Source: S015-6 sp964479535 (GTDB taxonomy: Bacteria; Desulfobacterota; DSWW01). Taken from it: a stretch of DNA of 64,000 bases. Every line of letters begins with the position of its first letter. The stretch's first letter is position 1. This document shows, one piece after another, positions 49,608 through 57,916 of the stretch. The stretch spans positions 1 through 64,000 of the forward strand of contig CAYZMM010000018.1 in NCBI GenBank assembly GCA_964479535.1, given 5' to 3'. Under the pieces are notes generated by a model, which made no database searches, was not told the origin of the DNA, and saw only the letters and a list, made by a program, of their open reading frames with translations. A program made the translations under genes and the position numbers.

Positions 49608-50807
49608 ATGGCGCATAGAAAGAAGAACAGAAACGTTGGCGTGATCGGTGTGGGACAGACGAAACACTCGAGCCACCGGGAGGACGTGAATCAGCCGGAG
49701 ATGATTCACGAGGCGGTGCGGGAGGCCCTGGACGACGCGGGGCTCACCATGAAGGACATCGACTGTCTCGTTCACGGGAACATGGAACTTTTCGAGATGG
49801 TCCATCAGCCCGACCTGTGGCACAGCCTCGGGACGGGGGCCTACGGGAAGGACTCGTTTCGCCTCACCACGGGCGGGACGACCGGGACGACCCTCTTCTG
49901 TGCCGGGGACAACCTGGTCGCGTCCGGCATGTACGATGTGGCGATGGTCATCGGCTTCGAGAAGCTCCAGGAGGGACACACCACGGGCGGCATCACCAAC
50001 ATGGCCGACCCGCTCTGGTTCCGGAGCCTCCAGACCGGAGCGCTCACGGGCACGTGCGCATACGACGTGATCCAGGAGTTCGGGAGGGAGCGTGCGACGC
50101 GGGCGGCCATGATCTACCGGATCATCATGGACCAGAACGCCTGCCTCAACCCGAAGGCGCACCGGGCCTTCGGTCTCGAGTGGGACCAGATGGACCACCT
50201 CATCAAGACCTCGGCCAAGCTCATCGGCGAGCTGAAGATCATCGACATGTGCTCCCAGTCGGACGGGGCGTGTGCGGTCATCATGGCGAGCGAGGAAAAG
50301 GCGAAGGCCATGTCCGACAAGCCCGTGTGGATCCGGGATCACATCACCGTGCACCGGGAGGAGACGATCAACATCCTTGGGTATGACCAGGCCACCAAGG
50401 AGAAGATGACCCACCGGGTGGCGGCCGAGGAGCTCTTCAAGCGGAACGGGATTACGAACCCCCTCGAGTACTTCGATGTCTTCGAAATGTACGACCCTTC
50501 CTCCTGGTGGGGCGTGGACTGGTTGCGGGAGTTCCTCCTTCTGGAGGGTGACGAACATCTGAAGCTGGTGGAGGAGAAGGAGATCGCCCTCGACGGAAAG
50601 TTTCCGGTCAACCCGTCCGGCGGGGTGATCTCGTCGAATCCGATCGGAGCCACGGCGCTGGTCAGGCCGGCCGAGGCCTGTCTCCAGGTCCGAGGGGATG
50701 CGGGCGCGCATCAGATCCCGAGGCCGGTGAACCATGCGCTCGCCTCCGGGTTCGGCGGGACCCTGTGGACGGTTCTGATCATGCTCGAGAAAGAACTCGG
50801 TTGGTAG
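49608..50807 (+). CDS. Thiolase-fold protein lacking canonical Cys/His (second subunit)
   Basis: 399 residues. VGVIGVGQTKHSS, MIHEAVREALDDAGLTMKDIDCLVHG and VASGMYDVAMVIGFEKL are thiolase-superfamily blocks. The nucleophile elbow reads LTTGGTTGTTLF, with Gly where thiolases have Cys. PVNPSGGVISSNPIGATALVR has Asn in place of the GHP His. It ends in FGGTLWTVLIMLEKE. With the preceding gene and the DUF35 proteins it probably makes a heteromeric complex acting on an acyl-CoA side chain. The ATG at 49608 follows AAGGTGGGAG. Confidence 0.85.
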   Translation: MAHRKKNRNVGVIGVGQTKHSSHREDVNQPEMIHEAVREALDDAGLTMKDIDCLVHGNMELFEMVHQPDLWHSLGTGAYGKDSFRLTTGGTTGTTLFCAGDNLVASGMYDVAMVIGFEKLQEGHTTGGITNMADPLWFRSLQTGALTGTCAYDVIQEFGRERATRAAMIYRIIMDQNACLNPKAHRAFGLEWDQMDHLIKTSAKLIGELKIIDMCSQSDGACAVIMASEEKAKAMSDKPVWIRDHITVHREETINILGYDQATKEKMTHRVAAEELFKRNGITNPLEYFDVFEMYDPSSWWGVDWLREFLLLEGDEHLKLVEEKEIALDGKFPVNPSGGVISSNPIGATALVRPAEACLQVRGDAGAHQIPRPVNHALASGFGGTLWTVLIMLEKELGW

Positions 50808-50819
50808 GAGGAGGGAGAC

Positions 50820-52004
50820 ATGAGCGAGAAATTCGGAGTCAAAGTCGAAGACATCTTCAATACCATGGAAGAGCGGTTTCGGCCGGAAGGGGCGGAAGGC
50901 GTTGACGCGAGCTTCGGATACGACATCAAGGGCCGGGGCAAGTGGAAGCTCACGGTCAAAGACGGGGCGATGAAGATCGAGCAGACCGACGACTTGAGCG
51001 GGTGCGTTGCCGTCACCGTGGCGGACCCGGACACCTTCGTGGGCGTGAACATCGGACAGGTGGACGGGACCGCGGCCTTCACGAGCGGCAAGATCTCCGT
51101 GGAGGGCGACGTGGGGGCCCTGGCCACTACCTTCAAGCTCTTCAAGCGGTTCACGCCGCCCAGGAAGGAACTCACCACCCGCGAATACGTGCTCGACATG
51201 TTCGGCACGCTGGAGAGCCGGTTCCAGCCTGAAGCCGCGGAAGGCCTGGACATCACCATCGGATACGATATCGGCGGCGAAGAAGGGGGGCAGTGGACCG
51301 CCACCATCAAGGATGGGAAATGCACCCTGACCGAGGGACTCGTGTCCTCTCCGAGCATGACCATGATCATGAAGGCGCAGGACTACGTGGATCTGATGCT
51401 CGGGAAGGTGGATGCGATGAACCTGCTCACCACCGGCAGGGCCAGGGTGGAGGGGGACATGAACCTTGCGGTGAAGCTGCCCGAGCTTTTCGCCAAGTAC
51501 ACGCCGCCGGGTGCAGAGGAAGAAGAAGAACAGGAGCTTCTGGTCCTGAAGAAGGTCATCTCGGTCAAGGAGAGATTCGCCACCGGCCCGGTGATGGGGA
51601 AATACCTGAACGGGTTGAAGGAGAAGAAGATCCTTGCGAACCGGTGCCACGAGTGCGGCCGGACGCAGGTGCCGCCGCGCGAGATCTGCGCGGTCTGCAG
51701 GATCCGGTGCGAGGAATGGCTCGAGGTGGGCCCGAAGGGCAACGTGCGCCTCGTGGACACCGCCTACTATGCCAGCCCGGATCCGCTCACCGGTGAAACC
51801 AGGGAGACGCCTTACGGGCTCGCCTATATCCTGCTCGACGGCTGCAAGGGCCAGGAGGTGTTCCCGCATTTTCTCCGGGACGATCAGCTCGACCGGATCG
51901 AAATGGGGTGGAACGAGAAGAAGGGCACGATCGTGCGTCCTGTCTGGGCCGAAGAGCGGACCGGCAAGGTTTCCGATATCAAGTACTTCGAGATCGACGA
52001 ATAA
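50820..52004 (+). CDS. SCP2-SCP2-DUF35 fusion protein
   Basis: 394 residues. Two tandem sterol-carrier-like domains of about 110 residues each (IFNTMEERFRPEGAEGVDAS to VEGDVGALATTFKLFKRF, and VLDMFGTLESRFQPEAAEGL to VEGDMNLAVKLPELF) are followed from about residue 245 by a DUF35 unit. That unit has a zinc ribbon, NRCHECGRTQVPPREICAVC, and an OB fold. SCP2 domains bind hydrophobic acyl chains, and DUF35 proteins bind CoA and partner with thiolase-fold enzymes. The fusion suggests substrate delivery to the two upstream thiolase-fold proteins. It starts 12 bases after them with GGAGG at the ribosome site. Confidence 0.85.
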   Translation: MSEKFGVKVEDIFNTMEERFRPEGAEGVDASFGYDIKGRGKWKLTVKDGAMKIEQTDDLSGCVAVTVADPDTFVGVNIGQVDGTAAFTSGKISVEGDVGALATTFKLFKRFTPPRKELTTREYVLDMFGTLESRFQPEAAEGLDITIGYDIGGEEGGQWTATIKDGKCTLTEGLVSSPSMTMIMKAQDYVDLMLGKVDAMNLLTTGRARVEGDMNLAVKLPELFAKYTPPGAEEEEEQELLVLKKVISVKERFATGPVMGKYLNGLKEKKILANRCHECGRTQVPPREICAVCRIRCEEWLEVGPKGNVRLVDTAYYASPDPLTGETRETPYGLAYILLDGCKGQEVFPHFLRDDQLDRIEMGWNEKKGTIVRPVWAEERTGKVSDIKYFEIDE

Positions 52005-52016
52005 GGAGCCCGGTCA

Positions 52017-52477
52017 TGAACGAGAATTTCGACACGAAGGACTGTTTTGTCGTCGAGGGGAAGCTCGCGCTTCCGTACACCTACTTCGCCGGAAGAGTGG
52101 GAAGCAGGTTCCTGACGACGATTCGGGACGAGAAGAAGATCATGGGCATCAAGTGCGAAAAGTGCAGCAAGGTCTTCGTGCCTCCGCGCCAGATCTGTGA
52201 TGTGTGCATGGAAGACATCCGGGAGAACTGGGTGGACGTGCAGAACACGGGGGAGGTGACGAATTTCACGGTGATCCGGTACGAAGACAAGCACCTGCCG
52301 AAAAAGGCCCCGTACGTCCTGGCTACGATCCGGCTCGACGGGGCCGACACGTCGCTCGTCCACATCGTGGAAGGGATCGACCTGAAGGAGGCGAAGATCG
52401 GGATGAAGGTCCAGGCCGTGTTCGCGGAAGAGACGACGAGCACGATCCTGGACATCGATCACTTCGCCCCGGCATAA
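52017..52477 (+). CDS. DUF35 (zinc ribbon + OB fold) acyl-CoA-binding protein
   Basis: About 153 residues, starting at the ATG at 52016-52018. IMGIKCEKCSKVFVPPRQICDVC is the rubredoxin-like zinc ribbon, followed by VQNTGEVTNFTVIRYEDK and an OB-fold ending in AVFAEETTSTILDIDHF. It resembles BbsA/ChsH2-type partners of thiolase-fold enzymes. Its stand-alone form beside a DUF35 fusion suggests that each thiolase-fold subunit may have its own DUF35 partner. AAGGAG precedes the start, 12 bases after the previous gene. Confidence 0.85.
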
Positions 52478-52532
52478 AAAACAGGGGTCAGGGGTACTCG
52501 AGAACGCCACCCTCACACCGTCATCCGCGCGG

Positions 52533-52620
52533 CCCGTCATTCCTGCGGATGCGGGAATCCAGGAGCGTTGGAAAGCGCCATACCCGCGGCCCGTCATTCC
52601 CGCGAACGCGGGAATCCAGG
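52533..52620. repeat. Two REP-type palindromic repeats
   Basis: CCCGTCATTCC(T/C)GCG, an AT or AA loop, CGCGGGAATCCAGG occurs at 52533-52563 and again at 52590-52620, 57 bases apart, each able to fold into a hairpin. This is the widespread bacterial REP type that is usually mobilised by a RayT-like transposase elsewhere. Confidence 0.8.
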
Positions 52621-52700
52621 GGACGTTCTTTACTTCGTTGACTTGATGGGCACGACCACTGATTCATACCCCAAAATCGGTGGCTGTCCCCAATCAATTA

Positions 52701-52784
52701 CGAAGATTGCGAGCGAAGCGAAGCAACCCCCAAGCTCAGTGAGAAGGGTGCTTGGAGGTTGCTTCGCTTCGCTCGCAATCTTCG
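52701..52784. repeat. Long inverted repeat (28-bp perfect stem)
   Basis: CGAAGATTGCGAGCGAAGCG and the next eight bases (52701-52728) are exactly complementary to 52757-52784, and pairing continues inward with one mismatch. The loop is short. It is probably a non-autonomous hairpin repeat and, in RNA, a very stable stem upstream of the 52917 gene. Confidence 0.85.
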
Positions 52785-52916
52785 ACCCTGTTTTGAGCTT
52801 CGGCGTACGCCTCTTCGCAGGCCCCTTGATGCGGCCCTTTTGTCATCAAGGCCCGTATAGTGTAGGATCGGGGCCGTTCTGCAACGCTCGTCCTCAGGAA
52901 GGGAAGGAGGCCCATC

Positions 52917-53882
52917 ATGATCAAGACGAAGGTTACGGAAATGCTCGGCGTGAAGTACCCGATCGTGGGCGGCTGCATGATGTGGATCACGACGCCCGAG
53001 TTCGTTGCGTCCATCTCCAATGCTGGAGGGCTCGGCATTCTCGCTTCGGCGATTTACAAAAGCAAGGAGGATCTCGCCGACGCGGTCGACCGTGTGCGCG
53101 AGCTGACGGACAAGCCCTTTGCGGTGAATATCAATTTATTTCCGGCCCTGGCTCCGGTGGACAACAAGGAGTACGTGGAGGTTCTGGCCGACAAGGGCGT
53201 CAAGATCGTGGAGACCTCGGGTCACTCCGCACCGGAGGATCTGTGCGGACGGTTCAAGGAGGCGGGCATGACGTGGATCCACAAGTGCGTGGGGGTCCGT
53301 TACGCCCTGAAGGTGCAGGACATGGGGGCGGACATCGTCACGGTGGTCGGATACGAGAACGGCGGCGCCACCGGCCGGCTCGACATCGGGACCCTTGTGC
53401 TCGTTCCCCGCGTGGTGGAGGCCGTGGACCTCCCGGTCATCGGGGGGGGCGGTGTCTCGGACGGCCACGGGGTGATGGCTGTCCTCGCCCTGGGAGCCGA
53501 GGGCGTCATCATCGGTACCCGGATCCTGGCCACCCAGGAGGCGCCGGTCCACGAGAGGCTCAAACAGGCGCTGGTGGAGGCTTCGGAGCTGGACACGATG
53601 CTGATCATGCGCTCCCTCCACGCGACACACCGGGTGTGGACGAACGCTGCGGCACAGAAGTGCGCCGAGCTGGAGGCGCAGAGCGCGGATCCTGCCGAGA
53701 TCTTCAACGTCGTGGCGGGCAAGAACACCAAGAAGATGTACGACCAGGGCGCGCTCGACGCCGGCGTGCTCTCCTGCGGCCAGGGAGTCGGCCTGGCCCA
53801 CGACGTCCCGACCATGCAGGAACTCTTCGACCGGATGATGGGAGAGGCCGAAGGCGTGGTGAACCGGTTCGCCGCGGCCTGA
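52917..53882 (+). CDS. Nitronate monooxygenase / FabK-like FMN enzyme (short form)
   Basis: 321 residues. YPIVGGCMMWITTPEFVASISNAGGLGILAS is the N-terminal barrel start, VVGYENGGATGRLDIGTLVLVPRVVEAVDLPVIGGGGVSDG and ALGAEGVIIGTRILAT bind FMN. The usual GHEGGGHTG His motif is GYENGGATG here, so the active-site His is absent. It is probably an FMN enzyme with altered chemistry on a CoA substrate. GAAGGAGG precedes the ATG. It is separated from the DUF35 gene by the repeat-rich gap. Confidence 0.83.
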   Translation: MIKTKVTEMLGVKYPIVGGCMMWITTPEFVASISNAGGLGILASAIYKSKEDLADAVDRVRELTDKPFAVNINLFPALAPVDNKEYVEVLADKGVKIVETSGHSAPEDLCGRFKEAGMTWIHKCVGVRYALKVQDMGADIVTVVGYENGGATGRLDIGTLVLVPRVVEAVDLPVIGGGGVSDGHGVMAVLALGAEGVIIGTRILATQEAPVHERLKQALVEASELDTMLIMRSLHATHRVWTNAAAQKCAELEAQSADPAEIFNVVAGKNTKKMYDQGALDAGVLSCGQGVGLAHDVPTMQELFDRMMGEAEGVVNRFAAA

Positions 53883-53897
53883 GGGGAGACGGCGTCT

Positions 53898-54281
53898 CTA
53901 CCACCCCTTCTCGACCAGGATGTCCGGCATGGGGTAATGCCGGGTGTTCAGGCAGAAGATCTTCCCCCCCGTTTCAAAGGCGGTGGCAGCCAGGATCGCA
54001 TCGTTTACGTCTACGCCGTGGCTCGGGTTCCACCGGCGGTAGAGTGCCCCGGCCCGGTCGACGATCCGTTGATCCACGGCCGCTGTGGAGAACTGGGACA
54101 GAAAGGCGAGGGTGTCCGCTTCTTCTTCGGCGCGCATGAAGAAGACGACTTCCGCCCGCTGCAGGGCCCCCGTCCAGAGGGAATATTCCGGTCGGCCCTG
54201 CAGGGTTTGGAGAAACCTCAAGGCCTTCCGTTCCCCGCGCAGGTGCCAGATCAGGATGTCTGAATCGACATACGCCCTCAT
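53898..54281 (-). CDS. VapC-like PIN-domain ribonuclease toxin
   Basis: 127 residues. The PIN fold has the acidic residues in RAYVDSDILIWHLRG, QRAEVVFFMRA and VDVNDAILAATAFETGG, ending FCLNTRHYPM. It is expected to cleave tRNA or rRNA, and it is neutralised by the antitoxin encoded just upstream, whose stop overlaps its start (ATGA). The stop lies 15 bases from the end of the convergent 52917 gene. Confidence 0.9.
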   Translation of the reverse strand: MRAYVDSDILIWHLRGERKALRFLQTLQGRPEYSLWTGALQRAEVVFFMRAEEEADTLAFLSQFSTAAVDQRIVDRAGALYRRWNPSHGVDVNDAILAATAFETGGKIFCLNTRHYPMPDILVEKGW

Positions 54282-54535
54282 TTCGAATGCCTCTTCATGG
54301 ATTCACGGAACGCCTTGCGGGCCTTCTTCACGGTCGCTCCGGGGGATTCGCGGCGTTTCCATGCACCCGAGGTGCGGGCAAAGACATCCAGATCACCCTC
54401 TTGCTCCGTTTGTTTCGCATAGGCGAGAATGGCTTGCTCGATGACCCTCTTCTTCGGAATCCGCAACTTCCTCGAGAGCAATTCGATCTGATGGGCGACG
54501 GCTTCGCTCACTCTGGATGAGATCACCTTGTCCAC
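54278..54535 (-). CDS. Ribbon-helix-helix antitoxin (VapB-like)
   Basis: 85 residues. VISSRVSEAVAHQIELLSRKLRIPKKRVIEQAILAYAKQ is a CopG/RHH DNA-binding domain. The C-terminal tail is basic (VKKARKAFRESMKRH) and would wrap the PIN toxin. AAGGAGG precedes the GTG start. It probably autoregulates through the inverted repeat just upstream. Confidence 0.85.
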   Translation of the reverse strand: MDKVISSRVSEAVAHQIELLSRKLRIPKKRVIEQAILAYAKQTEQEGDLDVFARTSGAWKRRESPGATVKKARKAFRESMKRHSK

Positions 54536-54560
54536 GACGTTCCTCCTTGAAGCCAGATCA

Positions 54561-54582
54561 TTACGTAATCATGCTAGCGTAA
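54561..54582. promoter_or_regulatory. Candidate operator of the VapBC-type pair
   Basis: TTACG at 54561-54565 and CGTAA at 54578-54582 form an inverted repeat with a 12-base spacer, 26 bases upstream of the antitoxin start. The position fits an RHH operator, but the arms are short. Confidence 0.45.
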
Positions 54583-54630
54583 GAAGAACCGCGTGTCAAG
54601 CACGGAAGGCGCGCTGTCGAGTCGCTTCCG

Positions 54631-56685
54631 TCAGGGGATGTACCAGATCGGCGACGACCAGGCACGCTCCTGGATGGTCTTCTTCAGATCGGACCTTGGC
54701 CGGACCCCTGCGCGCACCGCGTCCCAGGTGGACCACCGGCACGTCGGGTTCTCCAGGACACGAGCATAATAGAAGGCCCGCCGGCCGGGGTCGAAGTCCG
54801 GATCGGTCCAGAAGGCCTGGAGTCGGGCATCGCCCGCGTCGGCGCTGATGGAGCAGTCTTCCAGATTCACCTTCGCGCCGTTGTCGGGACAGCGATGGGT
54901 GGCCGGATCGACCTCGAGACCGTCGGAGCAGGCCACGTCGTAGACCCTCTCCATCAGGTCACCGTCCTCGACCCATCCCTTGATGATCTGCAGTCGCTGG
55001 AGCGGGGCGCTTCCGGGATCGCCCATGGCCCAGACCAGAAAGACCGGCACCGCCCCCTCGCGTGCCTCGAGGTCACTTCCCATGGTGACCCCCTCCGCGT
55101 ACGCCTGTGCCACTCTGTCCTTTCGGCCGAGGATGTCCTCCCTGAAGTCGAAGCCTGCGAAGAACCGCACCCGGATCCGAGGGCCGGTGGTGGCAAAGGT
55201 CTCTCTGCGGCGGAAAGCATTGTAGATCGCCTCCCGGGTGTTCTCCTCTGCCCAGACACCGGCGAGGCCGGCGGAACCGAAGGTGCGGCTGGCGGAATTG
55301 AAGTAATCCCGTTTCCCGTCCCGCCAGAGAAAGGCGTCCGCGCCGATCCTCCGATAGAGCCAGGCGCCTGTTTTCCCCAGGGGGGTGGACCCGCGCAGCG
55401 TGCTGTTCTGGTCCATCAGGCCGAGCTTCCCGAAGTAATCCGATTCGTCGTCCGAGGTTGCGCCGGTGTGGGTGTCGCTGGAACCGATGAAACCGAATTT
55501 GTAGGGGTTTCCCCGCTCGTTCTCCGCCATGGCCAGGCCGAGCTGAAGGGCGTGGCGGACGTAGCTTCCGCGGGGTTCGCTCGGGAGGTTGGTGGCCACG
55601 CGGTACGGCATGATCTCGAAGTCGGCCCACTCATCGTTCGGAGACAGGGCCGGATGAGTCTCGGAAGCGCCCTTGATCTGGGTGATCTCCACCAGCGGCT
55701 CGTTCCGCAGCCGTCGGGCCGCATACGCTTCGTCCATTAGGTCGCCCGTCCAGTCGGTCCGCTCGAACATCTGCCCGTTCGAGCCGTTCGAGTTGTGCGG
55801 GATCGCAAGGCTCTCGATCCCCTGGTCGCGCAGGGAATCCATCCAGTCCCAGAGCCCCTCCGGGTTTTTGGAGTGGAAGCGGGAGAAGGGGAGTGCAGGG
55901 ACCTTCCCGTCCCCCCTGAAGATGACATTGCGGTGAAGATTGCCCAGGTCGTCGCTGGAGGAGGTGTACTCGTAGCCGATGAAGGTCGTGAACCTCCCGG
56001 GTTCGTTGTGTGCTTCGGCTGCCTCGATGATGTCCACCCAGGTCGAACGGCTGATCTCCGCGAGGCTCTCCCGGTCGATGGTGCCGTTCCGGATCCCCCG
56101 GACCGTCTCCGAGAAGAAGGACGTGAAGGCATCGTATCGCTTCCGCAGGTCCATCCCCTCGACGAACCCCCGAACCGTCTCGGGCAGGAGCCCCAGGAAG
56201 GGGCTCCTCGGCGCGTTCAGATCGTGGAGAGGCTCGTAGATCTCGAGCTTCGAGATTTCGGTGGACGTGTCCGCCGCTGCCGGCACCACACCCAGGAACT
56301 CGGCGTGATCCGTCACGGCGTAGAAGTCGAGAGGCTGCCGAAGCTGAACGGAGAAGCCTGCCGGGTGCTCGATCGCCTCCCCTTTTGCGCATCGATAGGC
56401 GTCGTCCGGGCCGGCCACCGTGCCGAAGGCGAAGGCGTCGAAGGAAAAGGCCGTGTGAACGTGCAGGTCGCCGAAGTAGGCGTTGCGCTGCGGATTCGCC
56501 TCGGGCCGGACCGTAACGGTCCCGTCTCCGATCGTAAGGATCGAGTCGGGAACGCCCCTGGGTATGGGAACCGGTTCGGTTTCCGCTCCGGCCGCGGCAT
56601 CGCCGGCGGGAGGATCCGCGTCGGTGCAGCAGATGAACGCGGTCAGCACGCCGATCACGAGCAGTCCGGCCATTCGGTTGTTCAT
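54631..56685 (-). CDS. DUF3604 protein (PHP-like), exported or lipoprotein
   Basis: 684 residues. The N-terminus is a hydrophobic signal ending in AFICC, possibly an atypical lipobox. RNAYFGDLHVHTAFSFDAF and LDFYAVTDHAEFLG are metal-binding motifs of the DUF3604/PHP-related family, and HNSNGSNGQMF, KFGFIGSSDTHTG and FATTGPRIRVRFFAG continue the typical blocks. It is probably a periplasmic metal-dependent phosphoesterase; the substrate is unknown. GGAGGAAG precedes the ATG. It lies 46 bases downstream of galK. Confidence 0.85.
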   Translation of the reverse strand: MNNRMAGLLVIGVLTAFICCTDADPPAGDAAAGAETEPVPIPRGVPDSILTIGDGTVTVRPEANPQRNAYFGDLHVHTAFSFDAFAFGTVAGPDDAYRCAKGEAIEHPAGFSVQLRQPLDFYAVTDHAEFLGVVPAAADTSTEISKLEIYEPLHDLNAPRSPFLGLLPETVRGFVEGMDLRKRYDAFTSFFSETVRGIRNGTIDRESLAEISRSTWVDIIEAAEAHNEPGRFTTFIGYEYTSSSDDLGNLHRNVIFRGDGKVPALPFSRFHSKNPEGLWDWMDSLRDQGIESLAIPHNSNGSNGQMFERTDWTGDLMDEAYAARRLRNEPLVEITQIKGASETHPALSPNDEWADFEIMPYRVATNLPSEPRGSYVRHALQLGLAMAENERGNPYKFGFIGSSDTHTGATSDDESDYFGKLGLMDQNSTLRGSTPLGKTGAWLYRRIGADAFLWRDGKRDYFNSASRTFGSAGLAGVWAEENTREAIYNAFRRRETFATTGPRIRVRFFAGFDFREDILGRKDRVAQAYAEGVTMGSDLEAREGAVPVFLVWAMGDPGSAPLQRLQIIKGWVEDGDLMERVYDVACSDGLEVDPATHRCPDNGAKVNLEDCSISADAGDARLQAFWTDPDFDPGRRAFYYARVLENPTCRWSTWDAVRAGVRPRSDLKKTIQERAWSSPIWYIP

Positions 56686-56730
56686 CGGCTCTTCCTCCGC
56701 AGCGGGTGATGAAAAGGAACGCTTCCGGCC

Positions 56731-57915
56731 TCAGGCCTTCCCGGAAAGAACGAGCGGGCCGGCCCCGCCCGCCGCATGCACCGGAAACACGTCCGGATCG
56801 ATCTTCGTCGCGGAACGATACCGGGCGTCCACGTACTCCGCGAAATCCTCGACCGCGCCGGTGTCCACGAAGGCCACCATGCATCCCCCGAAACCGGCAC
56901 CCGCCTGGCGGCCGCCGACGATGCCGGGTGCGCCCAGGATCGCCTCCATCATCGGTTCCGTGGCGGGGGCTACGATTTCGTAGAGGTCGCGGGCTCCGAC
57001 GTAGGACCCCTCGGTCAGCACCCGGATGGCCGGTCTGTCTGCGGCGGACAAGGCGGCGCCCAGGTCGAGAACGCGCCGGTTCTCTTCGATGATGAAGCGG
57101 CACCGCTTCGCCACGACCTCCGGCAGCACGTGTTCGTGCTCTGTGAACTGCTCCAGGCTCAGGTCGCGAAGATGGGTCGTGCCCGGGTAGAATTCGGCCA
57201 ACCGACGGACACCTTCTTCGCACTGCGCTCTGCGTTCGCCGTATTCGGATCCGGTGAGCTCCCGTTCGACCCGTGTGTCGCAGATCACGACCTGAAGATC
57301 TTCAGGGATGGAGGCGGTCCGGTGGGTCAGCGCCCGGCAGTCCAGCAGGATCGCATGTCCGGCCTGGCCCAGAGCGGAGCTGTACTGATCCAGAATCCCG
57401 CAGTTCATTCCGACGAACCCGTTTTCCGCTTTCTGACAGAGCCGGGCTATGCGCAATGCATCGATTTCCCAATCGCCGGCGAGCATCTTCAGGGCCGTGG
57501 CCGTTACCACCTCGAGTGCAGCAGAAGAGCTCAACCCGCTGCCGAAGGGAAGGGTGCTGTGGACCAGGCCGTCGAATCCGCGGAGGGAAAACCCCTCCTC
57601 GCGAAACACGGCGGCCACCCCCCGGACGTAGTCGGTCCAGGGGCAGTCCTCGTCACGATGGAGGTCGTCCAGGTCGAATTCCGCACCGCCCGGCACGTTG
57701 AGGGACAAGACCGCCACCTTACGGTCGTCTCTGGGCCGTGCTGCCAGCCAGGTGTTCCGGTCGATGGCCATGGTCATCACGTAGCCGTCGTTGTAGTCCG
57801 TGTGATTGCCCATGAGGTCCACACGGCCCGGTGCCTGCGCCCACACCGTGGGCAGGCGGCCGAACCGGCGCTTGAACTCCTGCTCGACGGTCTTTCCACG
57901 CTCCTCGACGTCCAT
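56731..57915 (-). CDS. galK: Galactokinase
   Basis: 394 residues. APGRVDLMGNHTDYNDGYVM is the GHMP galactokinase signature (GRVNLIGEHTDY), LPFGSGLSSSAALEV is the ATP-binding motif 2 and GAGFGGCMVAFVD is motif 3. VGMNCGILDQYSSALG supplies the catalytic Asp. It phosphorylates galactose with ATP. The ATG at 57915 lies one base after the stop of the UroD-like gene. Galactose use fits with the nearby galactanase remnants. Confidence 0.92.
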   Translation of the reverse strand: MDVEERGKTVEQEFKRRFGRLPTVWAQAPGRVDLMGNHTDYNDGYVMTMAIDRNTWLAARPRDDRKVAVLSLNVPGGAEFDLDDLHRDEDCPWTDYVRGVAAVFREEGFSLRGFDGLVHSTLPFGSGLSSSAALEVVTATALKMLAGDWEIDALRIARLCQKAENGFVGMNCGILDQYSSALGQAGHAILLDCRALTHRTASIPEDLQVVICDTRVERELTGSEYGERRAQCEEGVRRLAEFYPGTTHLRDLSLEQFTEHEHVLPEVVAKRCRFIIEENRRVLDLGAALSAADRPAIRVLTEGSYVGARDLYEIVAPATEPMMEAILGAPGIVGGRQAGAGFGGCMVAFVDTGAVEDFAEYVDARYRSATKIDPDVFPVHAAGGAGPLVLSGKA

Positions 57916-57916
57916 C

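Larger units (their letters stand above)
52478..52916. other. Intergenic region with REP repeats and a long hairpin
   Basis: No gene is supported in these 439 bases. They contain two REP-type palindromes (52533-52620) and one long inverted repeat (52701-52784). The last 60 bases lead into the ribosome site GAAGGAGG of the next gene. Confidence 0.7.

Noticed and set aside
49581..51869. Long minus-strand ORF of about 760 codons
   Set aside because: Antisense to the second thiolase-fold gene and the SCP2-DUF35 fusion; no family resemblance of its own.
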